Source of the DNA: Bacteroides sp. MSB163
Lineage (GTDB): Bacteria; Bacteroidota; Bacteroidia; Bacteroidales; Bacteroidaceae
Length of the DNA: 64,000 bases
Direction of reading: 5' to 3'
NCBI RefSeq assembly: GCF_036416795.1
Contig: NZ_CP143867.1
Span: forward strand, 2,410,001 to 2,474,000
This document shows positions 51,309-59,226 of the stretch, piece after piece (the first letter of the stretch is position 1; every line of letters begins with the position of its first letter). Made by a program: the position numbers and the translations under genes. The notes under the pieces were generated by a model. That model was not told where the DNA came from. It did no database searches and saw nothing but the letters and a program-made list of their open reading frames with translations.

Positions 51309-51316
51309 TACCTTTG
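51309..51316 (+). promoter_or_regulatory. -7 box of the purH promoter
   Basis: TACCTTTG, 29 bases before the purH start at 51345. A weak TGTG at 51288-51291 is 17 bases upstream. No PurR-like palindrome or riboswitch-like leader is seen in the short leader. Confidence 0.55.
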
Positions 51317-51344
51317 CACATCAAATACTTATATACGCAATTCC

Positions 51345-52868
51345 ATGTCTGAAACAAAAAGAATTAAAACCGCTTTAGTATCGGTTTATCATAAGGAAGG
51401 TTTGGACGAAATCATCACCAAACTGCATGAAGAAGGAGTTGAGTTTCTGTCAACAGGCGGAACTCGTCAGTTTATAGAATCACTGGGTTATCCCTGTAAA
51501 GCAGTGGAAGACTTGACCACGTATCCCTCTATTCTGGGTGGACGTGTGAAGACCCTGCATCCGAAAGTGTTCGGTGGTATTCTCTGCCGTCGCGGACTGG
51601 AACAGGATATGCAACAGATAGAAAAATATGAAATTCCCGAAATAGACCTCGTTATCGTCGATTTGTATCCGTTTGAAGCTACCGTAGCTTCCGGTGCCGA
51701 CGAGCCGACTATCATCGAGAAAATAGATATAGGCGGTATCTCATTGATCCGTGCAGCTGCCAAGAATTACAATGACGTGGTTATCATTGCTTCTCAGGCA
51801 CAATACCAGCCGTTCCGCGATATGCTGATGGAACATGGAGCTACCACTTCGCTGGAAGAACGCCGTTGGTTTGCCAAAGAGGCGTTTTCCGTTTCTTCTC
51901 ATTACGATTCAGCCATCTTCAACTACTTCGATGGCGAAGAAGGTTCCGCATTCCGTTGCTCTGCCAATAATCAGAAAACTTTGCGCTACGGCGAGAACCC
52001 GCATCAGAAGGGTTACTTCTACGGAAATCTGGAAGCTATGTTCGACCAGATTCACGGAAAGGAAATCTCTTACAACAACCTGCTCGATATCAATGCAGCC
52101 GTTGACCTGATCGATGAATTTGAAGAGACTACGTTTGCCGTATTGAAGCATAACAATGCTTGCGGTCTGGCTTCACGCCCCACGGTGCTTGAAGCATGGA
52201 ACGACGCATTGGCTGGTGACCCGGTTTCCGCTTTCGGTGGTGTGCTCATCACAAACGGAGTGATCGATAAGGACGCTGCTGAGGAAATCAATAAAATCTT
52301 CTTCGAAGTAATTATTGCCCCTGATTATGATGTAGACGCATTGGAAATCCTGGGACAGAAGAAAAACCGTATTATTTTGGTTCGCAAGCCTGCCGCACTG
52401 CCTAAGAAGCAGTTCCGTTCTCTCCTGAATGGTGTATTGGTACAGGACCGCGACCTGAACATCGAGAAGCCTGAAGATTTGAAAACTGCAACTACGAAAG
52501 TGCCTACCGCACAGGAAATAGAAGACATGCTTTTCGCTAACAAGATTGTGAAGAACAGTAAGTCCAACGCTATCGTACTGGCTAAAGGCAAGCAATTGCT
52601 GGCAAGCGGTGTGGGACAGACTTCACGTGTGGATGCTTTGAAGCAGGCCATCGAAAAAGCCAAGAACTTCGGCTTCGACCTGAAAGGTGCCGTGATGGCA
52701 TCCGACGCTTTCTTCCCCTTCCCTGACTGTGTGGAGATTGCCGGAAATGAAGGTGTGACCGCAGTTATTCAACCGGGTGGTTCCATCAAGGATCAGCTTT
52801 CGTTCGACTATTGCAACGAACATGGCATCGCGATGGTGATTACGGGAATTCGTCATTTCAAACACTAA
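51345..52868 (+). CDS. purH: Bifunctional AICAR transformylase / IMP cyclohydrolase
   Basis: 507 residues, normal PurH length. It carries out the last two steps of purine synthesis: formyl transfer to AICAR and ring closure to IMP. The N-terminal cyclohydrolase domain has KTALVSVYHKEGLDEI, STGGTRQFIESLG and GGRVKTLHPKVFGGILCRR. The C-terminal transformylase domain has RYGENPHQKGYFYG, VLKHNNACGLA with the catalytic Lys-His, GDPVSAFGGV, and the end DAFFPFPDCVEIAGNEGVTAVIQPGGSIKDQ. It precedes mreB, as in other Bacteroides, separated by inverted repeat P11. Confidence 0.97.
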   Translation: MSETKRIKTALVSVYHKEGLDEIITKLHEEGVEFLSTGGTRQFIESLGYPCKAVEDLTTYPSILGGRVKTLHPKVFGGILCRRGLEQDMQQIEKYEIPEIDLVIVDLYPFEATVASGADEPTIIEKIDIGGISLIRAAAKNYNDVVIIASQAQYQPFRDMLMEHGATTSLEERRWFAKEAFSVSSHYDSAIFNYFDGEEGSAFRCSANNQKTLRYGENPHQKGYFYGNLEAMFDQIHGKEISYNNLLDINAAVDLIDEFEETTFAVLKHNNACGLASRPTVLEAWNDALAGDPVSAFGGVLITNGVIDKDAAEEINKIFFEVIIAPDYDVDALEILGQKKNRIILVRKPAALPKKQFRSLLNGVLVQDRDLNIEKPEDLKTATTKVPTAQEIEDMLFANKIVKNSKSNAIVLAKGKQLLASGVGQTSRVDALKQAIEKAKNFGFDLKGAVMASDAFFPFPDCVEIAGNEGVTAVIQPGGSIKDQLSFDYCNEHGIAMVITGIRHFKH

Positions 52869-52883
52869 TATTAATGATGAATG

Positions 52884-52963
52884 AAGAATGAAGAATAAAG
52901 AATTTGCTGCGCTGTCTTTACTTGCGCTGTTATTCTGCATAGTATTCTTCATTCTTCATTCTT
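52884..52963. repeat. Inverted repeat P11, GAATGAA-type arms, between purH and mreB
   Basis: 20-base arms, 52884-52903 and 52944-52963, match at 19 positions; extra GATGAATG words extend the left side. The 40-base loop opens TTGCTGCGCTG and ends GCGCTGTTATTCTGCATAGT. Its last part matches the loop end of P4 (GCGCTATCATGCTGCATAG) at 16 of 19 bases although the arms are of a different class. It ends 17 bases before the mreB start. Confidence 0.85.
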
Positions 52964-52980
52964 AATTCTACATTTAGAAT

Positions 52981-54003
52981 ATGGGATTATTCTCTTTTAC
53001 GCAAGAAATAGCGATGGACCTTGGTACCGCCAATACCATTATTACAACCAATGGTAAGATTGTGGTGGATGAGCCTTCGGTGGTAGCTCTCGACCGTCGC
53101 ACCGATAAGATGATTGCCGTGGGTGATAAGGCAAAGATGATGCACGAAAAGACCCACGAAAACATACGTACCATCCGTCCGCTTCGCGACGGTGTAATTG
53201 CCGACTTCTATGCTTGCGAGCAGATGATACGCGGTTTGATAAAGATGGTGAATAATCGCAACCGTCTCTTCTCACCTTCGCTCCGTATGGTTATCGGTGT
53301 CCCCTCGGGTAGTACTGAAGTGGAACTGCGTGCCGTGCGCGACTCTGCCGAGCATGCCGGCGGACGTGACGTCTATCTGATTTTCGAACCTATGGCTGCC
53401 GCTATCGGTATCGGCATCGATGTGGAAGCTCCGGAAGGAAACATGATTGTAGATATAGGTGGTGGCTCTACGGAAATTGCCGTTATCTCCTTGGGTGGTA
53501 TCGTAGCCAACAATTCCATCCGCATAGCGGGTGATGACTTTACTGCAGACATTCAGGAGTATATGAGCCGTCAGCACAATGTGAAGGTCAGCGAGCGTAT
53601 GGCCGAACGTATTAAGATCAATGCGGGTGCCGCCCTGACCGAGCTTGGTGAAGACGCCCCCGAAGATTATATCGTTCACGGACCGAACCGTATCACGGCT
53701 CTGCCTATGGAAGTGCCTGTATGCTATCAGGAAGTGGCGCACTGTCTGGAGAAATCAATCTCGAAGATTGAAACCGCTATCTTGAACGCGCTGGAAAATA
53801 CACCTCCTGAACTGTATGCCGATATCGTGCACAATGGTATTTATCTGGCAGGTGGTGGTGCATTGCTCCGCGGACTCGATAAGCGTCTGACTGATAAGAT
53901 TAACATTCCGTTCCATATTGCTGAGGATCCCCTGCATGCTGTTGCCAAAGGTACGGGTGTGGCGCTGAAGAATGTGGATCGTTTCTCATTCCTGATGAGA
54001 TGA
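52981..54003 (+). CDS. mreB: Rod-shape determining protein MreB
   Basis: 340 residues, the usual length. MreB is the bacterial actin that forms filaments under the inner membrane and guides side-wall synthesis. Nucleotide-binding blocks are MDLGTANTII (phosphate 1), NMIVDIGGGSTEIAVISLGG (phosphate 2) and GIYLAGGGALLRGLDKRL (adenosine). Family blocks VVDEPSVVALDRRTDK and FEPMAAAIGIGIDV are also present. First gene of mreBCD-mrdA-rodA; P11 lies between it and purH, and transcription may come through from purH because no separate promoter was recognised. Confidence 0.97.
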   Translation: MGLFSFTQEIAMDLGTANTIITTNGKIVVDEPSVVALDRRTDKMIAVGDKAKMMHEKTHENIRTIRPLRDGVIADFYACEQMIRGLIKMVNNRNRLFSPSLRMVIGVPSGSTEVELRAVRDSAEHAGGRDVYLIFEPMAAAIGIGIDVEAPEGNMIVDIGGGSTEIAVISLGGIVANNSIRIAGDDFTADIQEYMSRQHNVKVSERMAERIKINAGAALTELGEDAPEDYIVHGPNRITALPMEVPVCYQEVAHCLEKSISKIETAILNALENTPPELYADIVHNGIYLAGGGALLRGLDKRLTDKINIPFHIAEDPLHAVAKGTGVALKNVDRFSFLMR

Positions 54004-54012
54004 TAAAGCCAT

Positions 54013-54855
54013 ATGCGAAATTTACTGAACTTTCTTATTAAATACAACTACTGGTTCCTCTTTCTACTGTTAGAGGCAGCCAGTTTTGTTTTATTGTTCC
54101 ACTTCAATTACTATCAGCAGAGTGTGTTTTTCACATCAGCCAATAGTGTGGCGGGGAAAGTTTACGATGTTTCGGGAGCTATTACTTCTTATTTCCATCT
54201 GAAATCTGTCAATGAAGACCTGCTCGACCGTAATATGTGGTTGGAGCAGCGGGTGGCTTTCCTGGAGAAAACGCTGAAAAATAAAGGAATGGACTCTGTT
54301 CGGTTGTATAGCCTGGAACGGCTCGAACCGGACGAATACCATATTTTCAAAGCGAATGTAATCAAGAATAGTCTGAACCGGGTGGATAACTATATCACCC
54401 TTGATGAAGGAAGTTCTGCGGGTATCCGTCCGGAAATGGGAGTGGTAGATGCCAACGGAGTAGTGGGCATTGTCTATAAGACTTCTCCGCATTACTCTAC
54501 CGTTATCCCATTGCTGAACAGTAAATCGAGCATCAGTTGCAAGATTGTGGGCAGTGAATATTTCGGTTACTTGAAGTGGGAATATGGAGACTCTCGTTAT
54601 GCTTATCTGAAAGATTTACCTCGCCACGCAGAGTTTAACCTGGGTGATACGGTGGTGACAAGTGGATATTCTACAGTATTTCCTGCAGGCATCATGGTGG
54701 GAACGGTGGATGATATGTCTGATTCCCACGACGGCCTCTCTTATCTGTTGAAGATAAAGTTGGCCACGGACTTCGGAAAGGTGAGCAACGTTCGGGTGAT
54801 TGCCCGTACCGGACAAGAAGAGCAGCAGATGTTGGAGAAGGAAGAAGGGGAATGA
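54013..54855 (+). CDS. mreC: Rod-shape determining protein MreC
   Basis: 280 residues. One membrane helix (YNYWFLFLLLEAASFVLLFHF, about 11-31), then a coiled coil (NEDLLDRNMWLEQRVAFLEKTLK), then the two beta-barrel domains of MreC (NRVDNYITLDEGSSAGIRPEMGVV, GVVGIVYKTSPHYSTVIPLL, GDTVVTSGYSTVFPAGIMVGTV). It is periplasmic and links MreB, MreD, PBP2 and RodA in the elongation complex. It starts 9 bases after mreB. Its stop is followed by an 82-base gap with tandem words before mreD. Confidence 0.95.
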   Translation: MRNLLNFLIKYNYWFLFLLLEAASFVLLFHFNYYQQSVFFTSANSVAGKVYDVSGAITSYFHLKSVNEDLLDRNMWLEQRVAFLEKTLKNKGMDSVRLYSLERLEPDEYHIFKANVIKNSLNRVDNYITLDEGSSAGIRPEMGVVDANGVVGIVYKTSPHYSTVIPLLNSKSSISCKIVGSEYFGYLKWEYGDSRYAYLKDLPRHAEFNLGDTVVTSGYSTVFPAGIMVGTVDDMSDSHDGLSYLLKIKLATDFGKVSNVRVIARTGQEEQQMLEKEEGE

Positions 54856-54860
54856 TGGGA

Positions 54861-54937
54861 GTGATAAGGTGATAGAGTGATAAATGATAGGGGGGAACCT
54901 CAATCGTAAATAGTAAATCGTAAAATCGTAAATCAAA
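54861..54937. repeat. Short tandem words in the mreC-mreD gap
   Basis: GTGATAAG, GTGATAGA and GTGATAAA (54861-54884) are three 8-base units; a further TGATAG follows. Then ATCGTAAAT-AGTAA-ATCGTAAA-ATCGTAAAT runs from 54902 to 54934. The second set runs up to the mreD start. A related GTGATAAGTGATAAG word lies at about 28545-28560. Confidence 0.75.
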
Positions 54938-55438
54938 TTGGTCATCAATTATCTGCATAAAATAGGTTGGTTTGTCGGTTTGGTACTATTGCAGGTACTG
55001 ATACTGAATAATGTGCATATTGCCGGATATGCCACTCCTTTTCTATATATTTATCTCATACTGAAATTTGAGTCGGAAACACCACGGAATACTTTGATGC
55101 TGTGGGCGTTTTTTCTGGGACTGACGGTGGATATCTTTTCGGATACGCCGGGTATGAATGCTGCAGCTACGGTGGCACTGGCTTTTCTGCGTCCTACATT
55201 CCTACGCCTGTTTGTGCCGAGGGATGCGTTTGAGAATATAGTTCCTTCGATCAAGTCGATGGGAATTGTACCTTTCCTGAAGTATTTGGTTGTTAGCGTT
55301 TTTATTCATCATGCAATATTACTTACCATAGAATTCTTTTCGTTCGCCCATATCGGAACGTTGCTGCTGAGAATTGTGGCAAGTGCGTTGCTGACTATAA
55401 CCTGTATCATGGCTATAGAAGGAGTGAAGAAGAAGTAA
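54938..55438 (+). CDS. mreD: Rod-shape determining protein MreD
   Basis: 166 residues with about five membrane helices (IGWFVGLVLLQVLILNNVHI, FLYIYLILKF, TLMLWAFFLGLTVDIFSD, GIVPFLKYLVVSVFIHHAILL, LRIVASALLTITCIMAI). The only usable start is TTG at 54938: a TAA in frame at 54929-54931 excludes anything upstream, and there is no ATG within the first conserved residues (VINYLHKIGW). MreD is the integral-membrane part of the elongation complex, partner of MreC. Tandem words occupy the upstream side where a ribosome-binding site would be. Confidence 0.92.
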   Translation: MVINYLHKIGWFVGLVLLQVLILNNVHIAGYATPFLYIYLILKFESETPRNTLMLWAFFLGLTVDIFSDTPGMNAAATVALAFLRPTFLRLFVPRDAFENIVPSIKSMGIVPFLKYLVVSVFIHHAILLTIEFFSFAHIGTLLLRIVASALLTITCIMAIEGVKKK

Positions 55439-55439
55439 G

Positions 55440-57305
55440 ATGGCAAAAGATTATACACTCGAAAAGCGGAAATTAGTGATAGGTGGGGTAGCAATTGTGA
55501 TTGTTATCATTTATATCATGCGTCTTTTTGTGTTGCAGATCATGACTGATACTTACAAGAAGAACGCGGACAGTAACGCTTTCCTCAATAAAATCCAGTA
55601 TCCTTCGCGCGGTGCGATTTATGACCGTAATGGAAAGTTACTGGTGTTCAATCAACCTGCGTATGATATCACATTCGTGCCGCGAGAGGTGACGGAACTG
55701 GATACTCTCGATTTTTGCCGCACACTGAATATTACGAAAGAACAGTTGCTGAAGCGAATGAAAGATGTGAAGAACCGCTGGATGAATCCCGGTTATTCCA
55801 GATATACGCATCAGGTGTTTATGACGCAGCTCTCGGCGGAAGAGTGCGGTGTATTCCAGGAAAAACTCTTTAAATTCCCGGGTTTTTATATTCAGAGGCG
55901 TACTATCCGGCAATACACTTATAATTCTGCTGGACATGCTTTGGGGGATATCGGTGAGGTTTCAATGAGAGATATTGAGGCTGACGACTATTACATTCGC
56001 GGTGATTATGTGGGTAAGCAAGGTATAGAAAAGTCATACGAGAAATACCTGCGTGGCGAAAAAGGAGTAGAGGTTTTGCTTCGTGATGCGCATGGACGTA
56101 TTCAGGGCCACTATATGGATGGGAAACTGGATCGACCATCCATACCGGGTAAGAACCTGAAATTAGGGTTGGATATTGATTTGCAGATGTTGGGTGAGCG
56201 TCTGATGAAGAATAAAATCGGTGCAATTGTGGCTATTGAGCCGGAAACGGGGGAGATCCTTTGTTTGGTATCTGCTCCGAATTTTGATCCGCACTTGATG
56301 ATTGGCCGCCAACGTGGTAAAAATCATAATATGCTACAGAGAGATAAGCAGAAACCTTTGCTGAATCGTGCTATTATGGGTGTTTATCCTCCGGGGTCTA
56401 CTTTTAAAACAGCGCAGGCGCTGACATTCTTACAGGAAGGTATCATACAGCCATCCACATCGTTTCCTTGTTCTCACGGATTCATTTATGGAGGTCTGCG
56501 TGTGGGATGTCACGGGCATGGATCACCTCTTCCGCTGATACCTGCTATTGCCACTTCGTGTAATGCTTATTTCTGTTGGGGGCTTTATCGCATGTTTGGT
56601 GATAAGAAATACGGTTCACCACAGAATGCGCTTACTGTATGGAAAGATCACATGGTTTCTCAAGGATTTGGTTATAAGCTGGGAACGGACTTGCCGGGTG
56701 AGAAACGCGGATTTATTCCCAATGCGGGTGTTTATGATAAGGCCTATCGTGGATCATGGAATGGATTGACGGTAATCAGTATTTCTATCGGTCAGGGTGA
56801 AGTTTTAAGTACACCTTTGCAAATGGCAAATTTAGCGGCTACCATCGCTAATCGTGGTTATTTTGTGACTCCGCATATTGTGAAGGATATTCAGGACGCA
56901 GAATTGGACAGTATCTACCGGGAACGTCGTTACACTTCTATCGACCGCTCTTATTATGAAGAAATTGTAGAAGGTATGCGGGCTGCCGTTACGGGAGTTA
57001 CTGGAAGTGCTACTTGCCGTATAGCCGGAACCATACTGCCGGGTGTAGAAGTCTGTGGAAAGACGGGTACGGCACAGAATCGCGGACATGACCACTCTGC
57101 ATTTATAGGTTTTGCCCCAATGGATAAGCCGAAGATCGCAATTGCTGTTTATGTGGAGAATGGTGGTTGGGGGGCAACCTACGGAGTACCTTATGGTGCT
57201 TTAATGATGGAACAGTATTTGAATGGAAAACTTTCGCCTGCCAGCGAAGAAAGAGCGGAAGAAATGAGTAATCGTGTGATAATGTATGGTGACGAGGAGA
57301 GATAG
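55440..57305 (+). CDS. mrdA: Penicillin-binding protein 2 (transpeptidase of the elongasome)
   Basis: 621 residues. One membrane helix (LVIGGVAIVIVIIYIMRLFVLQI), then the dimerisation domain (YPSRGAIYDRNGKLLVFNQPAYDI), then the transpeptidase with Ser320 in GVYPPGSTFKTAQ, the SxN-type motif in TSCNAYF, and KTGTAQN near 540. It crosslinks peptidoglycan during side-wall growth, in complex with RodA. It starts one base after the mreD stop and overlaps rodA by 20 bases. Beta-lactam target. Confidence 0.95.
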   Translation: MAKDYTLEKRKLVIGGVAIVIVIIYIMRLFVLQIMTDTYKKNADSNAFLNKIQYPSRGAIYDRNGKLLVFNQPAYDITFVPREVTELDTLDFCRTLNITKEQLLKRMKDVKNRWMNPGYSRYTHQVFMTQLSAEECGVFQEKLFKFPGFYIQRRTIRQYTYNSAGHALGDIGEVSMRDIEADDYYIRGDYVGKQGIEKSYEKYLRGEKGVEVLLRDAHGRIQGHYMDGKLDRPSIPGKNLKLGLDIDLQMLGERLMKNKIGAIVAIEPETGEILCLVSAPNFDPHLMIGRQRGKNHNMLQRDKQKPLLNRAIMGVYPPGSTFKTAQALTFLQEGIIQPSTSFPCSHGFIYGGLRVGCHGHGSPLPLIPAIATSCNAYFCWGLYRMFGDKKYGSPQNALTVWKDHMVSQGFGYKLGTDLPGEKRGFIPNAGVYDKAYRGSWNGLTVISISIGQGEVLSTPLQMANLAATIANRGYFVTPHIVKDIQDAELDSIYRERRYTSIDRSYYEEIVEGMRAAVTGVTGSATCRIAGTILPGVEVCGKTGTAQNRGHDHSAFIGFAPMDKPKIAIAVYVENGGWGATYGVPYGALMMEQYLNGKLSPASEERAEEMSNRVIMYGDEER

Positions 57306-58752
57306 TATATGGAAATCACTGGATTGGGTGACGATCTGTGTTTACTTGATTCTGATTGTATTCGGTTGGTTTAGCGTTTGCGGGGCAAGCTATGATTATG
57401 GCGACCGTGACTTCTGGGATTTCTCCACTCGTGCAGGTAAGCAACTGGTTTGGATTATCTGCTCTTTCGGATTAGGGTTTGTGCTGTTGATGCTTGAAGA
57501 TGATATTTATGATATGTTTGCCTATCTGATTTATATAGCACTTGCCATCTTACTTGTGGTCACTATCTTTATAGCCCCTGATACGAAGGGGTCGAGGTCG
57601 TGGCTGGTCATGGGGCCGGTAAGTTTGCAGCCGGCTGAGTTTGCCAAGTTTGCTACGGCGCTGGCTCTTGCCAAGTATATGAATTCCTATTCGTTCACCA
57701 TGAAGAACTGGAAGAATATCCTGATGATGGTTTTCCTTATTCTGTTTCCGATGATACTTATTATCTTGCAGCGGGAGACTGGCTCAGCGTTGGTATATAT
57801 TGCTTTCTTTTTGGTTCTGTATCGGGAGGGGATGCCGGGTGTGGTACTGTTTTCCGGAGTGTGCGCGGTCGTTTATTTTGTGGTAGGTATTCGTTTTGAT
57901 CAGGTGTTTATTGCCGATACGCCGACGCCGATAGGGGAGTTTGCTGTACTTTCGATGGTCTTGCTGTCTGCGGCAGGAATGGTGTGGGTTTATAAGAAGA
58001 AATGGGAACCGGTACACAATATATTGTTAGTTACCATTGGAGTGTTGTTAATCGCTTATTTTATATCGGAATATGTGATTCCGTTTAATTTGGTTTGGGT
58101 GCAATGGGGACTGTGTGTGCTGGTAGTTGGGTACCTTATTTTCCTTTCGTTAAGTGAACGCCATCTTAGTTATTTCCTGATAGGTATGTTTGCTATCGGT
58201 TCTATCGGTTTCTTATATTCCAGTGATTACTTCTTTAATAAAGTATTGGAGCCTCACCAGCAGATACGTATCAAGGTGGTATTGGGTATGGAAGAAGATT
58301 TGGCTGGTGCCGGATACAATGTCAACCAGTCGAAGATAGCTATCGGTTCCGGTGGTCTGACAGGAAAGGGATTCCTAAACGGTACTCAGACTAAACTGAA
58401 ATATGTGCCCGAACAAGATACGGACTTTATTTTCTGTACGGTAGGTGAAGAAGAAGGGTTTATAGGTTCTACTGCCGTGCTACTCTTATTCCTTATATTA
58501 ATACTCCGTCTGATTGCTGTGGCGGAGCGGCAACCATCTACTTTTGGTCGGGTCTATGGGTACTCGGTTGTTAGTATATTCCTGTTCCACCTATTTATTA
58601 ATGTAGGTATGGTGCTGGGATTGACACCTGTGATTGGTATTCCTCTGCCATTCTTTAGTTATGGCGGTTCTTCGCTTTGGGGATTCACCATTTTGTTGTT
58701 CATCTTCCTGAGGATTGATGCAGGACGCAAGAAGAGACTGTCAGCGTTTTAA
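57286..58752 (+). CDS. rodA: RodA peptidoglycan glycosyltransferase (SEDS family)
   Basis: 488 residues. About ten membrane helices; SEDS blocks SRSWLVMGPVSLQPAEFAKFATALALAKYM, QRETGSALVYIAFFLVLYREG, LTGKGFLNGTQTKLKYVPEQDTDFIFCTVGEEEGFIGS with the catalytic Asp region, and TPVIGIPLPFFSYGGSSL. It polymerises lipid II with PBP2. Longer than proteobacterial RodA through an insertion at about 190-300 with additional helices (VWVYKKKWEPVHNILLVTIGVLLIAYF, WVQWGLCVLVVGYLIFLSL), common in Bacteroidota. It starts within mrdA, ATG at 57286, and its end overlaps convergent gldH by 12 bases. Confidence 0.95.
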   Translation: MVTRRDSIWKSLDWVTICVYLILIVFGWFSVCGASYDYGDRDFWDFSTRAGKQLVWIICSFGLGFVLLMLEDDIYDMFAYLIYIALAILLVVTIFIAPDTKGSRSWLVMGPVSLQPAEFAKFATALALAKYMNSYSFTMKNWKNILMMVFLILFPMILIILQRETGSALVYIAFFLVLYREGMPGVVLFSGVCAVVYFVVGIRFDQVFIADTPTPIGEFAVLSMVLLSAAGMVWVYKKKWEPVHNILLVTIGVLLIAYFISEYVIPFNLVWVQWGLCVLVVGYLIFLSLSERHLSYFLIGMFAIGSIGFLYSSDYFFNKVLEPHQQIRIKVVLGMEEDLAGAGYNVNQSKIAIGSGGLTGKGFLNGTQTKLKYVPEQDTDFIFCTVGEEEGFIGSTAVLLLFLILILRLIAVAERQPSTFGRVYGYSVVSIFLFHLFINVGMVLGLTPVIGIPLPFFSYGGSSLWGFTILLFIFLRIDAGRKKRLSAF

Positions 58753-59226
58753 TTTGATTCCTACATCATTGATACCGGGAAGAACTTCATCCGGTAGAAG
58801 GTGTATAATTTTGAAGCGGTATTCCCCGGCTTTTCCAATACGGATGAAACCTGCTGGAAGAGTTGATTGATATAACCCACCCCAGCCATCTCCTAACCAA
58901 ATACCTGCATTGTCAGCAAGTTGCAGTTCCAATGTATCCCGCTTGATATTTGGGACTTCCGGACTGTCGTAGTAGATGAGCAAGGGCAGATTCTGATACG
59001 GATAATTGTTCCGGTTTCTCACTTCTACGGATACATTGTAGAGTGTAGCGGAGTCTGCAACCGAAACATTGAAGAATAATGTGTCATTCCGCTGCCAGCC
59101 TTCCGTTGGCAGGGATTGAAAAGAATGATATACAGTCTGTTCATCGCAGGCTGTGTAGAAGCTTGCGATGAACAGCAGTATTAAACTCTTCAGGAGAGAT
59201 GTTTTATTCTTGAGCAGGTTTTTCAT
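58741..59226 (-). CDS. gldH: Gliding-motility-type lipoprotein GldH
   Basis: 161 residues from the ATG at 59226. A longer open frame to 59538 is a shadow of the ricT tail. The lipoprotein signal MKNLLKNKTSLLKSLILLFIASFYTAC gives lipidation at about Cys27. GldH blocks are visible: DEQTVYHSFQSLPTEGWQRNDTLFF, VRNRNNYPYQNLPLLIYY, and DNAGIWLGDGWGGLYQSTL to LLPDEVLPGINDVGIKL. GldH is known from gliding flavobacteria, but non-gliding Bacteroides keep it, so its role here is not motility. It overlaps the ricT end by 23 bases and rodA by 12. Confidence 0.9.
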   Translation of the reverse strand: MKNLLKNKTSLLKSLILLFIASFYTACDEQTVYHSFQSLPTEGWQRNDTLFFNVSVADSATLYNVSVEVRNRNNYPYQNLPLLIYYDSPEVPNIKRDTLELQLADNAGIWLGDGWGGLYQSTLPAGFIRIGKAGEYRFKIIHLLPDEVLPGINDVGIKLKR

